Assembly (NCBI RefSeq): GCF_000341265.1
Contig: NZ_ANAE01000157.1
Span: 1 to 36,749 of the forward strand
Length of the DNA: 36,749 nt
DNA from: Nocardiopsis prasina DSM 43845
Lineage (GTDB): Bacteria > Actinomycetota > Actinomycetes > Streptosporangiales > Streptosporangiaceae
Reading direction: 5' to 3'
Under the pieces are notes generated by a model. The model saw nothing but the letters and a program-made list of their open reading frames with translations, was not told the DNA's origin and made no database searches. The translations under genes were made by a program, and so were the position numbers. Position 1 is the first letter of the stretch. Every line of letters begins with the position of its first letter. This document shows positions 8,612-16,439 of this stretch, piece after piece.

Positions 8612-9544
8612 TCAGGGGCGGACGGGTCGCGCGGTCGGGCGGCCGCCTTCGGAGGGGGTCCGGTCCAGCAGCTCGCGGGCGAGCCTGGCGACACGGTCCG
8701 AGGCCTGGTCCACCGGGCTGTCGCGGCGCCAGACCAGCAGGTGCCGCAGCTGTATCGGAGCGCCCTCCAGCTGCCGCACCACCACGCCGCGCCCGGACTC
8801 GAAGTCCGCCTGGCACGGCGCGATCGCCCGGCGGTCGGCGATGAGGTCGCGGATCTCCGACCTCTCGTAGAGCCGGTACGGGACCTGGGGGCTGAACCCC
8901 GCCCGCTGGCAGGCCAGGTAGAAGCACTCCGGCCAACCGGTGCCGTCCGGCGGCGTCAGCGCCCAGGGACACTCGGCCAGGTCCTCCAGCCGGATGTACG
9001 TCTCCCGCGCCAACGGGTGCTCCGACCACAGCGCCACGTGCAGAGGATCCACCGCGAGCATCGCCCAGGCCAGGGGGCCGTCGGTCGGAAGGTCGCGGTC
9101 CACGTAGTCGATGGTGGTCCCCAGGTCCAGTCGCCCGGCCCGCACCAGGTCCGTGACCAGCTTGGGCGAGTACTCGGTGCGCACGTGCACCGGAACATTG
9201 GGGAACACCTCCGGCAGCCGCGCCGACAGCTCCACGGTGAGCGGACCGACCCCGCCCACGCGCAACGTGCTCGGTGAGGCGCCGCGCGCCGTGATGTCGT
9301 GCAGCAGGTCGTCCATCGACAACAGCACCGCACGCGCCCGGATCAGGACGAACTCGCCGAGTTCGGTCGGCCGTACCCCCGAACGTCCCCGGTGGAACAG
9401 GGGGCCGCCCACTTCGCGCTCGATCCTCTGCAACTGGGTCGTCAGCGCGGGCTGCGACGTGGACAGCGCGGCGGCCGCCCGCGTCACGCTGCCGGTGTCG
9501 GCCAGGAGGCAGATCGTTCGCAGATGGCGGAGTTCGAGGTCCAT
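8612..9544 (-). CDS. LysR-family transcriptional regulator
   Basis: A 310-residue LysR-type regulator. The N-terminal winged helix-turn-helix is clear (residues about 3-62: LRHLRTICLLADTGSVTRAA, LSTSQPALTTQLQRIEREVG, PLFHR), followed by the linker helix and a periplasmic-binding-like effector domain (from about 92, STLRVGGVGPLTVELSARLP). The ATG at 9544 begins exactly at the standard LTTR start (MDLELRHLRT). It is divergent from an acyl-CoA dehydrogenase gene, the classical LysR arrangement, so that gene is the likeliest target; the inducer is unknown. Confidence 0.93.
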   Translation of the reverse strand: MDLELRHLRTICLLADTGSVTRAAAALSTSQPALTTQLQRIEREVGGPLFHRGRSGVRPTELGEFVLIRARAVLLSMDDLLHDITARGASPSTLRVGGVGPLTVELSARLPEVFPNVPVHVRTEYSPKLVTDLVRAGRLDLGTTIDYVDRDLPTDGPLAWAMLAVDPLHVALWSEHPLARETYIRLEDLAECPWALTPPDGTGWPECFYLACQRAGFSPQVPYRLYERSEIRDLIADRRAIAPCQADFESGRGVVVRQLEGAPIQLRHLLVWRRDSPVDQASDRVARLARELLDRTPSEGGRPTARPVRP

Positions 9545-9811
9545 GCGTGGAATCTAAGGCGCCGGGGGCCTCCGTGTACAGGCGTCGCGGGCAGAACGGA
9601 CGAGTCGCACGTCCTGTGCGGTGTTCCGGCCCCTTCGGGCCCTTCCGTCCAGGGTCCACCGGTCCGGTGGCACCTCGGTTCCGTCCGGCGTGGTTCGTTG
9701 GGATAAGGTGCCCTGCGTCACCATATAGTTGGATGACCTACTACTTCGTGGGGAACCCGCGAAGCCGGTCGGTCCGAGGCGCGCCTGGGGCGCCCAACCG
9801 TGGGAGAGTTC
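9545..9811. promoter_or_regulatory. Divergent control region, LysR / acyl-CoA dehydrogenase
   Basis: 267 bases without a gene between divergent starts. A possible promoter for the rightward gene is the AT-rich TATAGT at 9724-9729, in the most AT-rich spot, with TTGGGA at 9698-9703; the 20-base spacing is long, so this is weak. No clear LysR T-N11-A box could be singled out by eye. Confidence 0.3.
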
Positions 9812-10966
9812 ATGGCGGTCGAACGCACGCTGCACACACCCGAGGCCGAACAGCTCATGGAGCTGACCGGGGAGATCGTGGACAAGGAGATCGCCCCCCG
9901 CGCGGCCGAGGACGAGGAGGGCTCCGTCTTCCCGCGCGACGTCTTCACCACCCTGGGGCGGGCCGGACTGCTCGGGCTCCCGTACCCGGGCGAGTACGGC
10001 GGCGGCGACCAGCCCTACGAGGTCTACCTCCAGGTGGTGGAGGAACTCGCCCGGGGCTGGCTCGCGGTCGGTCTCGGAGTCAGCGTCCACACGCTCTCCT
10101 GCTACCCGCTCGCCACCTTCGGCACCGCCGAGCAGAAGTCCGCTCACCTGCCCGCCATGGTCGGCGGCGAACTCCTGGGCGCCTACTGCCTGTCGGAGAC
10201 CTCCTCCGGATCCGACGCCGCCGCCCTCACCACCCGCGCCGAGCGCGCCCCGGACGGCTACCGGGTCAACGGCGCCAAGGCGTGGATCACCCACGGCGGC
10301 CAGGCCGACTACTACGCGCTCTTCGCCCGCACCGGCGCGCCGGACTCGGGCGCGCGGGGGATCAGCTGCTTCCACGTCCCGGCGGACACGCCCGGCCTCG
10401 GTTCGGCCACCCCCGAGCACAAGATGGGCATGCGCTCCTCTCCCACCGCCGGGGTGACCTTCGACGGCGTCGAGCTCGGCGCCGACGCGCTGGTGGGGGA
10501 GGAGGACCGCGGCTTCGGGATCGCCCTGTCCGCCCTCGACTCCGGCCGTCTGGGCATCGCCGCGTGCGCCGTGGGAGTGGCCCAGGCCGCGCTGGACGCC
10601 GCGGTCACCTACTCCCGGGAGCGCCGCCAGTTCGGCGGTGCCATCGGCGACTTCCAGGGGATCGGCTTCATGCTGGCCGACATGGCCACACAGGTCGCTG
10701 CCTCCCGCGAGCTCTACCTGTCTGCCGCCCGCCTGCGCGACGCCGGACGCCCGTTCGGCAAACAGGCCGCCATGGCCAAGCTCATGGCCACGGACGCCGC
10801 CATGAGGGTCACCACCGACGCCGTCCAGGTCTTCGGTGGCTACGGCTACACCCGCGACTTCCCGGTCGAGCGCTACATGCGCGAGGCCAAGGTCCTCCAG
10901 ATCGTGGAGGGCACCAACCAGGTGCAGCGCCTGGTCATCAGCCGCCACCTCGCCAAGGAGGGGTAG
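9812..10966 (+). CDS. Acyl-CoA dehydrogenase
   Basis: A 384-residue FAD-dependent acyl-CoA dehydrogenase that would introduce the alpha-beta double bond into an acyl-CoA, passing electrons to ETF. Visible: N-terminal helical domain, the FAD-binding beta segment (LGAYCLSETSSGSDAAAL, then KAWITHGG), RRQFGGAIGDFQ in the C-terminal helical domain, VFGGYGYTRDFPVERYMREA and the catalytic-base region IVEGTNQVQRLVI, where the Glu (about E366) is in the short/branched-chain-enzyme position. ATG at 9812 is chosen over the GTG at 9800 because GGGAGAG (9802-9808) is the ribosome site. Substrate length is not evident; the LysR divergence suggests inducible catabolism. Confidence 0.93.
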   Translation: MAVERTLHTPEAEQLMELTGEIVDKEIAPRAAEDEEGSVFPRDVFTTLGRAGLLGLPYPGEYGGGDQPYEVYLQVVEELARGWLAVGLGVSVHTLSCYPLATFGTAEQKSAHLPAMVGGELLGAYCLSETSSGSDAAALTTRAERAPDGYRVNGAKAWITHGGQADYYALFARTGAPDSGARGISCFHVPADTPGLGSATPEHKMGMRSSPTAGVTFDGVELGADALVGEEDRGFGIALSALDSGRLGIAACAVGVAQAALDAAVTYSRERRQFGGAIGDFQGIGFMLADMATQVAASRELYLSAARLRDAGRPFGKQAAMAKLMATDAAMRVTTDAVQVFGGYGYTRDFPVERYMREAKVLQIVEGTNQVQRLVISRHLAKEG

Positions 10967-10974
10967 GGGCCGCA

Positions 10975-10996
10975 GGGCCCGGTGGTGTCCGGGCCC
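10975..10996. terminator. Bidirectional terminator between convergent genes
   Basis: Perfect 8-bp stem GGGCCCGG / CCGGGCCC with a 6-base loop (TGGTGT), placed exactly between the stops at 10966 and 11001. Confidence 0.65.
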
Positions 10997-11000
10997 CGGT

Positions 11001-11789
11001 CTACCCGCGCAGGAGTTCGGCGGTGCGCTCGGGAGGGTGCACCGTCAGCCTGACCGCGCGGTCGGTCAGCACGGCCAGCGCCGACCGGTACTCGGGCCCC
11101 CGGTCCAGGTCCGAGAGCCAGGCGGACTCGGGGCAGCCGCCGCCCTCCCAGGACAGCAGACGCGCCTCCGCGTCCGGCGGGCTGACCGTCACCCTGCGCA
11201 GCCCGCCCGACAACCCCAGTCCGGTCGCCTTGAGCAGGGCCTCCTTGCGTGCCCAGTAGCCGAAGAACGCCCCCGTCCTGTCCTCCTCCGGCAGCGCGTC
11301 CCACGCCAGGCGTTCGCCGTCGGAAAGCGAGTACCCGGCCAGCCCGGCCAGGTCACGGCTCTCGGAGATCCGCTCCACGTCCACGCCGACCGGCACCTCC
11401 CGGGCCAGCGCCAGGGCCACCCACTCACCGGAGTGGCTGACGGAGATCTCCCACCCACGCGCCGCTCCCGAGGGCACGGGCTTGCCGTGCGGGGCCCGCT
11501 CACCGTCCCGGCCCTCCTCCGCGCCGGTCCGGGACTTGTCCTCGCAGGAGCGGCAGCGCAGGTCGAAGGTCACCGTCTCCGGCGCGCAGCCCACCCTGTC
11601 CGCCAGCACCAGGCGGGACAGGGCACGACCCAGCAGGTGGCGGTCGCGGTCCGCCTGGAGCCGGAACCGCGCCTGGCGTTCGAGTTCGGATCTGTCCAAC
11701 AGACGCAGCAGGCGGTCACTCGCGGCGGAGGTGTGGGCCCACCACACCGTGGAGTCGAGGGGCGCGGAGCTGAGGGTCATATCTCCCAT
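11001..11789 (-). CDS. 4'-phosphopantetheinyl transferase, Sfp type
   Basis: Transfers the phosphopantetheine arm from CoA to carrier-protein serines of fatty-acid, polyketide or nonribosomal peptide synthases. The 262-residue length fits Sfp-type rather than AcpS-type enzymes. Signature motifs: ISVSHSGEWVALAL, then PVGVDVERIS (the Mg-binding D-x-E) and FFGYWARKEALLKATGLGL (WxxKEAxxK). The N-terminal half has the usual LLGRALSRLVLADRVG. A middle stretch with CRSCEDKSRTGAEEGRDGERAPHG replaces the short loop of many homologues. Starts at 11789 or 11780 are both possible; 11789 has GGAAG 10 bases upstream, while 11780 has its purine stretch too close. A far larger open frame continuing to 13745 is antisense shadow. 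No carrier-protein gene is adjacent, so it is a general PPTase. Confidence 0.9.
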   Translation of the reverse strand: MGDMTLSSAPLDSTVWWAHTSAASDRLLRLLDRSELERQARFRLQADRDRHLLGRALSRLVLADRVGCAPETVTFDLRCRSCEDKSRTGAEEGRDGERAPHGKPVPSGAARGWEISVSHSGEWVALALAREVPVGVDVERISESRDLAGLAGYSLSDGERLAWDALPEEDRTGAFFGYWARKEALLKATGLGLSGGLRRVTVSPPDAEARLLSWEGGGCPESAWLSDLDRGPEYRSALAVLTDRAVRLTVHPPERTAELLRG

Positions 11790-11882
11790 TGTCGCTGATC
11801 TTCCGGGCGATCTGTGGTGTGAGCCGAACCCAAACGGGGCATTCGGTAAGTGGCAGGTCAGCCCGCCCCCTTGGAGGCTCAG

Positions 11883-12017
11883 ATGTCTGTCGTCATGCTG
11901 CTCGGCGCCGGAGCGCTCGTCGGCCTCGTCACGCTCACCGTGCTCTTCATGGTGACCCTGCTGTCCGACAGGCCGGAGAGCGAGGCACACCCCACCAGGG
12001 ACCGGTCCGTACTCTAG
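11883..12017 (+). CDS. Tiny single-pass membrane protein (44 aa)
   Basis: ATG at 11883 is preceded at 5 bases by a strong ribosome site GGAGG (11873-11877). The product starts MSVVMLLGAGALVGLVTLTV, continues LFMVTLLSDRPESEAHPTRD and ends RSVL, i.e. one hydrophobic helix of about 27 residues followed by a short charged tail. TAG stop at 12015-12017. It lies 57 bases before the DeoR regulator in the same direction and may be co-transcribed. No family recognised; it is supported by the ribosome site and amphipathic layout only. Confidence 0.6.
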   Translation: MSVVMLLGAGALVGLVTLTVLFMVTLLSDRPESEAHPTRDRSVL

Positions 12018-12074
12018 GGAGGCGCGGTCCCCCGCCGTGCGCCACGACCAGCACGGAAGGGTGGGCCCGTACCC

Positions 12075-12881
12075 ATGACCGAGGAGAGCCGACCGGCCTT
12101 CGCCGCCGAGCGCCGGGAGCGCATCCTGGAACTGGTGCGGGCCAACGGCAGCATGTCCCTGCGCGACATCGCGGCCAAGGTGCGCGCCTCGGAGGTCACG
12201 GTCCGCCGTGACGTGCGCGCCATGGAGGCCGAGGGCCTGCTGGACCGCCGCAGGGGCGGCGCCGCGCTGCCCGGCAGGATCGGACACGAACAGAGCTACA
12301 CCGGTAAGAGCGGCCAGTGCGCGGCCGAGAAGGCCGCCATCGCCACGGTCGCCGCGCGCCTGGTCCGACCCGGCGACGCCATCACCATCGGCCCCGGCAG
12401 TACCGCCGAGGCCTTCGCCCGGGCCCTCCTGGGGCACGGGGACCTCACCGTGGTCACCAACTCCCTCCGGGTCGCCGACGTCCTGGCCGGAGCCGCCGGG
12501 GTCGAGGTCGTGATGACCGGGGGCACCCTCCACGCGCCCATGCGGGCCCTGGTCGGGGCGGCGGCCGAGGAGTCCCTGGCGGGACTTCGGGTCAACCGCG
12601 CGTTCCTGTCCGGCAACGGGGTCAGCGCCGACCGTGGACTGAGCACCCCCAACCCCGCCGTGGCCAGTGTCGACCGCGCCCTGTCCGCCTGCGCGGAGGA
12701 GACCATCGTCCTGGCCGACCACACCAAGGTCGGCGCGGACACCATGGTGACCACCGTCGCCCCCGAGGAGATCGCCCACCTGGTCACCGACAGCAGCGCC
12801 GACCCCGAGGTACTGATGACCCTGGAGGAGACCGGCGCCCTGGTCCACGTCACCGTGGTGGCCGACGAACGCGGCCAGTGA
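12075..12881 (+). CDS. DeoR/GlpR-family transcriptional regulator
   Basis: A 268-residue repressor of the DeoR family. The N-terminal HTH (about 10-65) reads RRERILELVRANGSMSLRDI, then KVRASEVTVRRDVRAMEAEG and LLDRRRGGA. The C-terminal sugar-phosphate-sensing DeoRC domain shows GDAITIGPGSTAEAFARAL, VVTNSLRVADVL, VVMTGGTL, AFLSGNGVSADRGLSTPNP and VLADHTKVGADTM. These proteins usually sense a phosphorylated sugar and control adjacent sugar catabolism; no sugar kinase or transporter is next door, so the target is unclear. Confidence 0.93.
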   Translation: MTEESRPAFAAERRERILELVRANGSMSLRDIAAKVRASEVTVRRDVRAMEAEGLLDRRRGGAALPGRIGHEQSYTGKSGQCAAEKAAIATVAARLVRPGDAITIGPGSTAEAFARALLGHGDLTVVTNSLRVADVLAGAAGVEVVMTGGTLHAPMRALVGAAAEESLAGLRVNRAFLSGNGVSADRGLSTPNPAVASVDRALSACAEETIVLADHTKVGADTMVTTVAPEEIAHLVTDSSADPEVLMTLEETGALVHVTVVADERGQ

Positions 12882-12958
12882 CCTTCGCGGGAGTCTGTGC
12901 GCCCCCTTCGGGACGAATGGAGCGCGTACCGTAGCGTCCGCACCTATTGTGTGGTGGA

Positions 12959-12981
12959 CGTCCAGTGCGTGATCCTGGACG
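12959..12981. repeat. Inverted repeat between deoR-like gene and mannosyltransferase
   Basis: CGTCCAG (12959-12965) and CTGGACG (12975-12981) form a perfect 7-bp inverted repeat with a 9-base spacer, 50 bases before the next start. It could be an operator or a small hairpin. Confidence 0.35.
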
Positions 12982-13031
12982 CTCCCCGCCCCCGTCAGCA
13001 ACGACGTCCGCCCTCTCAGGAGCCGCCGCGC

Positions 13032-13850
13032 ATGTCCACCCATCCGTCGCACCCGGAGCCCGCCCCGACCGCGTCGGCGCGGATCACCCCCGAACCGGTG
13101 GCGCTGCCCGAACCCTGGCGGAGCTCCGCTCTGACGGTGGTCGTGCCCACCTACGACGAGGCCGGGAACCTGCCGGTCCTGGTGGCGCAGCTCATGGCGT
13201 TGGACCTGCCTCGGCTGCGGGTCGTCGTCGTGGACGACAACTCGCCGGACGGGACCGGAGAGGTCGCCGACAAGCTCGCGCTGGAGTTCGGCGGCCGGCT
13301 GTCCGTGGTGCACCGCACCCGCAAGGACGGCCTCGGCCGCGCCTACGTGGAGGGCATGACCCGCGCGCTGGCGGACGGTGCCGACTACGTCGTGCAGATG
13401 GACGCCGACCTCAGCCACCCGGTGGGCTACGTCCCCCAACTCCTGGGCACCCTGTACTCCACCAACGCCGGGGTGGTCATCGGCAGCCGCTACGTGCCCG
13501 GCGGGAGCCTCTCCGAGGCGTGGGGGCTGCGCCGCCGCCTGCTCAGCGGCTGGGCCAACTCCTACGTCAGGCGGGTGCTGTCCATCCCCGTCCAGGACGT
13601 CACCGCCGGTTTCAAGGTCTGGCGGGCCTCCGCCCTGGAGGTCCTGGACCTGGCCAGCATCGAGAGCACCGGCTACGCCTTCCAGGTCGAGATGCACTAC
13701 CGGGCCTTCCGGCGCGGCCAGAAGATCATGGAGATCCCCATCCACTTCGAGGACCGGGTGGTCGGGCAGAGCAAACTCGACGGCGCGGTCGCCCTGGAGG
13801 CGGCGCTGCGGCCGTTGAGGCTGCGCCGCGCGGAGAACGCCAGGCGCTGA
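13032..13850 (+). CDS. Polyprenol-phosphate mannose synthase (Ppm1/DPM1-type GT2)
   Basis: A 272-residue cytosolic GT-A glycosyltransferase (family 2) likely transferring mannose from GDP-mannose to polyprenol phosphate, giving the lipid donor for protein or glycolipid mannosylation. Visible: VVVPTYDEAGNLPVLV, VVVDDNSPDGTGEVAD, HRTRKDGLGRAYVEG, the metal-binding YVVQMDADLSHP, GSRYVPGG and TAGFKVWRASALEVL with GYAFQVEMHYRA and IPIHFEDRVVGQSKL. No C-terminal helices, so it is the single-domain class without the fused apolipoprotein acyltransferase seen in some mycobacteria. ATG at 13032 follows AGGAG (13018-13022) and precedes the catalytic domain by about 35 Pro/Ala-rich residues. Confidence 0.9.
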   Translation: MSTHPSHPEPAPTASARITPEPVALPEPWRSSALTVVVPTYDEAGNLPVLVAQLMALDLPRLRVVVVDDNSPDGTGEVADKLALEFGGRLSVVHRTRKDGLGRAYVEGMTRALADGADYVVQMDADLSHPVGYVPQLLGTLYSTNAGVVIGSRYVPGGSLSEAWGLRRRLLSGWANSYVRRVLSIPVQDVTAGFKVWRASALEVLDLASIESTGYAFQVEMHYRAFRRGQKIMEIPIHFEDRVVGQSKLDGAVALEAALRPLRLRRAENARR

Positions 13851-13929
13851 CGCCGGCCGTGTCCCCCTTCACCGATCAGCGCCGAACTGCGATCATGCGG
13901 GTGACTGGACGGTGAGCAAGGGGGACCAC

Positions 13930-14196
13930 ATGTCCGAACAGCCCTACGACGTGGACGCCGACATGGGGGAGGACCCCCAGGAGAGCGAGATCGCCGAGGC
14001 CGAGAGCCGCCAGAACCCGGACGCGCCCGTGTACGGGTACACGTTCGAGGACGAGAGCGAGGCCACCGAGCGCGGCATTGACGAGGGTGTCCGGGAGGAA
14101 CGCGACGACGTCATCCCGAGGGAGGACTTCGACCTCGACGAACCCGGTGCGGAGTCCGAGGCCGTCCGCGAGGTGGACGAGCCCGACGAGGCCTGA
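13930..14196 (+). CDS. Small acidic protein, paralogue of the next gene
   Basis: An 88-residue hydrophilic, strongly acidic protein starting MSEQPYDVDADMGEDPQESE, with no membrane segment or cysteine. ATG at 13930 follows AAGGGGGA (13918-13925); a GTG at 13912 is an alternative. It is visibly similar over about 65 residues to the downstream gene: both run (S/T)EQPY(D/E)VD, a (G/S)Y(T/D)FEDE-like block, a GI-EGVR-E block and an IPR. The end is a simple D/E-rich tail. Function unknown; it resembles small actinobacterial proteins of the DUF5709 kind, but I could not verify that. It ends at its own strong terminator. Confidence 0.75.
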   Translation: MSEQPYDVDADMGEDPQESEIAEAESRQNPDAPVYGYTFEDESEATERGIDEGVREERDDVIPREDFDLDEPGAESEAVREVDEPDEA

Positions 14197-14205
14197 ACCC
14201 GAACG

Positions 14206-14240
14206 GGGCCCCGGGAAGCCGACGGTGCTTCCCGGGGCCC
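14206..14240 (+). terminator. Strong hairpin terminator between the two acidic paralogues
   Basis: Perfect 14-bp stem (14206-14219 with 14227-14240, starting GGGCCCCGGGAAGC) and a 7-base loop, 10 bases after the stop codon. It makes the two paralogues separate transcription units. Confidence 0.8.
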
Positions 14241-14439
14241 TCGCGCGTGCTGGAGGGCCGTCCGCAGGGGAAGCGTCGACGTCCGATCTGCGCGACCCGG
14301 CCCCGACCGCTGCCCGCCCTCACCAGGGGATCCGGTGTCGTCGCTGCCACGCCGCGAAGGGAGTTGTCCACAGGGCCGCGGGGGACGTGTGATCTTCGAG
14401 GTCAATACGGGGAAGAACTTTGGTAAGGAGGCGGACACC

Positions 14440-14733
14440 GTGACCGAACAGCCCTACGAAGTGGACCTGGACCTGGGAGACGACCCGCAGGCGACCGAGG
14501 TCGCCCAACGAGAACGGGTCCTCGATCCCGACCACAACATCCTCAGCTACGACTTCGAGGACGACGACAGCCGAGGCAGCCTCGGGATCACCGAGGGTGT
14601 GCGGGCCGAACACCTGGGCGCCATCCCCAGACAGCGCTGGGGCGAGGGCCGCAGCGCCGAGGAAGCGGCGCTGAGCGTGGTCTCGGACCCCAACGCCGTC
14701 AACGACCTGCCCCTGGAGGGATACGAGCGCTGA
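14440..14733 (+). CDS. Small acidic protein, second paralogue
   Basis: A 97-residue acidic protein starting with GTG at 14440, preceded 8 bases upstream by AAGGAGG (14425-14431), one of the best ribosome sites in the window. It shares the N-terminal two-thirds with the upstream gene (VTEQPYEVDLDLGDDPQATE against MSEQPYDVDADMGEDPQESE; GITEGVRAEHLGAIPR against GIDEGVREERDDVIPR). It differs in a longer C-terminus (EEAALSVVSDPNAVNDLPLE) in place of the acidic tail. Function unknown. The excellent ribosome site suggests substantial expression. The reading frame is open further upstream, but the paralogue alignment fixes this start. Confidence 0.78.
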   Translation: MTEQPYEVDLDLGDDPQATEVAQRERVLDPDHNILSYDFEDDDSRGSLGITEGVRAEHLGAIPRQRWGEGRSAEEAALSVVSDPNAVNDLPLEGYER

Positions 14734-14741
14734 CCGCGCTC
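14725..14741. terminator. Short stem between convergent stops
   Basis: GAGCGC (14725-14730) pairs with GCGCTC (14736-14741) around 5 bases containing the TGA of the acidic protein. Short, but placed between convergent genes; a weak terminator candidate. Confidence 0.35.
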
Positions 14742-16335
14742 AGCCGCGCCCGTGCTCGGATCGGTCCCCCGCGGTCGACCCCGGGCAGGAGCGCATCGGA
14801 GGACCGGACACACCGCAGAAACGCAGCGGTTGGTCCTCGCCGAGCGCCTCCACCGCGGTGCTCTCCTCGGGGAGCGACCCCCGGTCGGCGGCCTCGGAGG
14901 CCTCGGGCATCCGCCCGCGCGGCAGCACCAGGGCGCACAGCGAAGCCAGAACGCACAGACCGGCCAGGATCAGCATGGCCGTGCCGAACCCCGCCGCGAG
15001 CGCCGTCGAGTCCCCGTGCGCCTCCGAACCCTCACCGCCCGAACCGCCGATCCCCGCCAGGACCGGCACCGCCGCCACACCGATCAGCTGCGCGCCCCTC
15101 GCGAACGTGTTGTTCACCCCCGACGCCAGCCCCGCGTGCCGTTCCGTCACGGAGGCGAGGACCGTCGCGGTCAGCGGTGCCACGGTCGTGGACAGACCCA
15201 GCGCCACCAGCAGGACCCCCGGCAGCACCCCGGTCAGGTAGGGGGCCTCCTCCTGGAGCCGGGACAACACCACGAAACCGGCGGCCAGCAGCAGCGGACC
15301 GACCACCAGCTGGATCCGGGGCCCGATCCGGGCGGCGAGCTTGCCCGAGCGCGCCGACAACAACAGCATCAGCACGGTGATCGGCAACGACGCGGCTCCG
15401 GCGGCGACCGGGGAGTACCCCGCCACCTCCTGGAGGTAGATCACCATCAGGAAGAGCAGGGGCCCCAGCGAACCGTAGATCAGCACCGTGGCCCCGTTGG
15501 TCACGCTGAACGGCAACGACCGGAAGATGCCCAGCGGCAGCATGGGGAAGGACTTGCGCGCCTCCGTGAACAGGAACGCGGCCAACGCCGCCACACCCAC
15601 GGCCGCACCCGTCCACACCGCCGGGGTGGAGCCCACCGCACCCCACTGGATCAGCGTGTACGTGATCCCGGCCAGCGCCACCACCCCCAGTAGCGCACCG
15701 CTGTAGTCCAGACGTCCCGTGGCGGCGGAGTCCCGGGACTCCGGCACACGGAACCAGGCGATCAGCAGCACCACGGCGGCGATCGGCAGGTTGATGAGGA
15801 AGATCAGCCGCCAGTCGCCGATCTGCACCAGCCAGCCGCCCACGAAGGGACCCACAGCCGCGGCCACACCCGTCAGCCCCGACCACGCGCCGATCGCCCG
15901 CGCCCGGTCGTTCTCACGGAACCCCGCCTGGAGGATGGCCAGGCTCCCCGGGGTCAGCAGCGCACCGCCCACCCCCTGGATCACGCGCCCGGCGACCAGC
16001 CACTCCAGGGACGGCGCGAACGTGCACAGCGCCGAGGCCAGAGCGAAGACCGCCACCCCCACCATGAACAGCCGCACCCGGCCGAACCGGTCGGAGAGCG
16101 AGCCGCTGAGCAGGATCAGCGCGGACAGCGTGACCATGTAGCCGTTCACGATCCACTGGAGTCCCGCCAGCCCCGTGTCCAGGTCGCCCTGGATGGCGGG
16201 CAGCGCCACCGTCACCACCGTGGAGTCCAGGAACGCCATCCCCGAACCCAGGACCGTGGCGGTCAGCATCCACCGTGCCGCGGGTGTTCCCCACGCGACC
16301 CGCCCGGCGACCGGTACCGAGGCCGAACCACTCAT
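14740..16335 (-). CDS. DHA2-family MFS drug efflux permease (EmrB/QacA type)
   Basis: A 531-residue, 14-helix proton-driven exporter. Motifs: FLDSTVVTVALPAIQGDL (motif D1 region), GSLSDRFGRVRLFMVG (motif A), AGRVIQGVGGALLTPGSLAI (motif B), AWSGLTGVAAAVGPFVGGWL (motif C, antiporter signature) and WRLIFLINLPIA. The ATG at 16335 has GGGAGGGG about 6 bases upstream. Drug or secondary-metabolite export is the family function; the substrate cannot be assigned. No adjacent TetR or MarR repressor is present. Confidence 0.93.
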   Translation of the reverse strand: MSGSASVPVAGRVAWGTPAARWMLTATVLGSGMAFLDSTVVTVALPAIQGDLDTGLAGLQWIVNGYMVTLSALILLSGSLSDRFGRVRLFMVGVAVFALASALCTFAPSLEWLVAGRVIQGVGGALLTPGSLAILQAGFRENDRARAIGAWSGLTGVAAAVGPFVGGWLVQIGDWRLIFLINLPIAAVVLLIAWFRVPESRDSAATGRLDYSGALLGVVALAGITYTLIQWGAVGSTPAVWTGAAVGVAALAAFLFTEARKSFPMLPLGIFRSLPFSVTNGATVLIYGSLGPLLFLMVIYLQEVAGYSPVAAGAASLPITVLMLLLSARSGKLAARIGPRIQLVVGPLLLAAGFVVLSRLQEEAPYLTGVLPGVLLVALGLSTTVAPLTATVLASVTERHAGLASGVNNTFARGAQLIGVAAVPVLAGIGGSGGEGSEAHGDSTALAAGFGTAMLILAGLCVLASLCALVLPRGRMPEASEAADRGSLPEESTAVEALGEDQPLRFCGVSGPPMRSCPGSTAGDRSEHGRG

Positions 16336-16439
16336 ACGACACCCCTCCCGAGGACTACCGACACCATAGGAGCGGACCCCCGCCCGTGGGTGGGGGTCCG
16401 CGCCGACTTTCCGTCGTCCTGTTCGGTTTTGACCAGTGG

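Noticed and set aside
11001-13745. A 914-codon leftward open frame covering the PPTase and everything to the mannosyltransferase
   Set aside because: Only its last 262 codons match a family; the rest is antisense shadow of the DeoR and mannosyltransferase genes, rich in G, H, R, Q and V as expected for GC-rich mirror frames.
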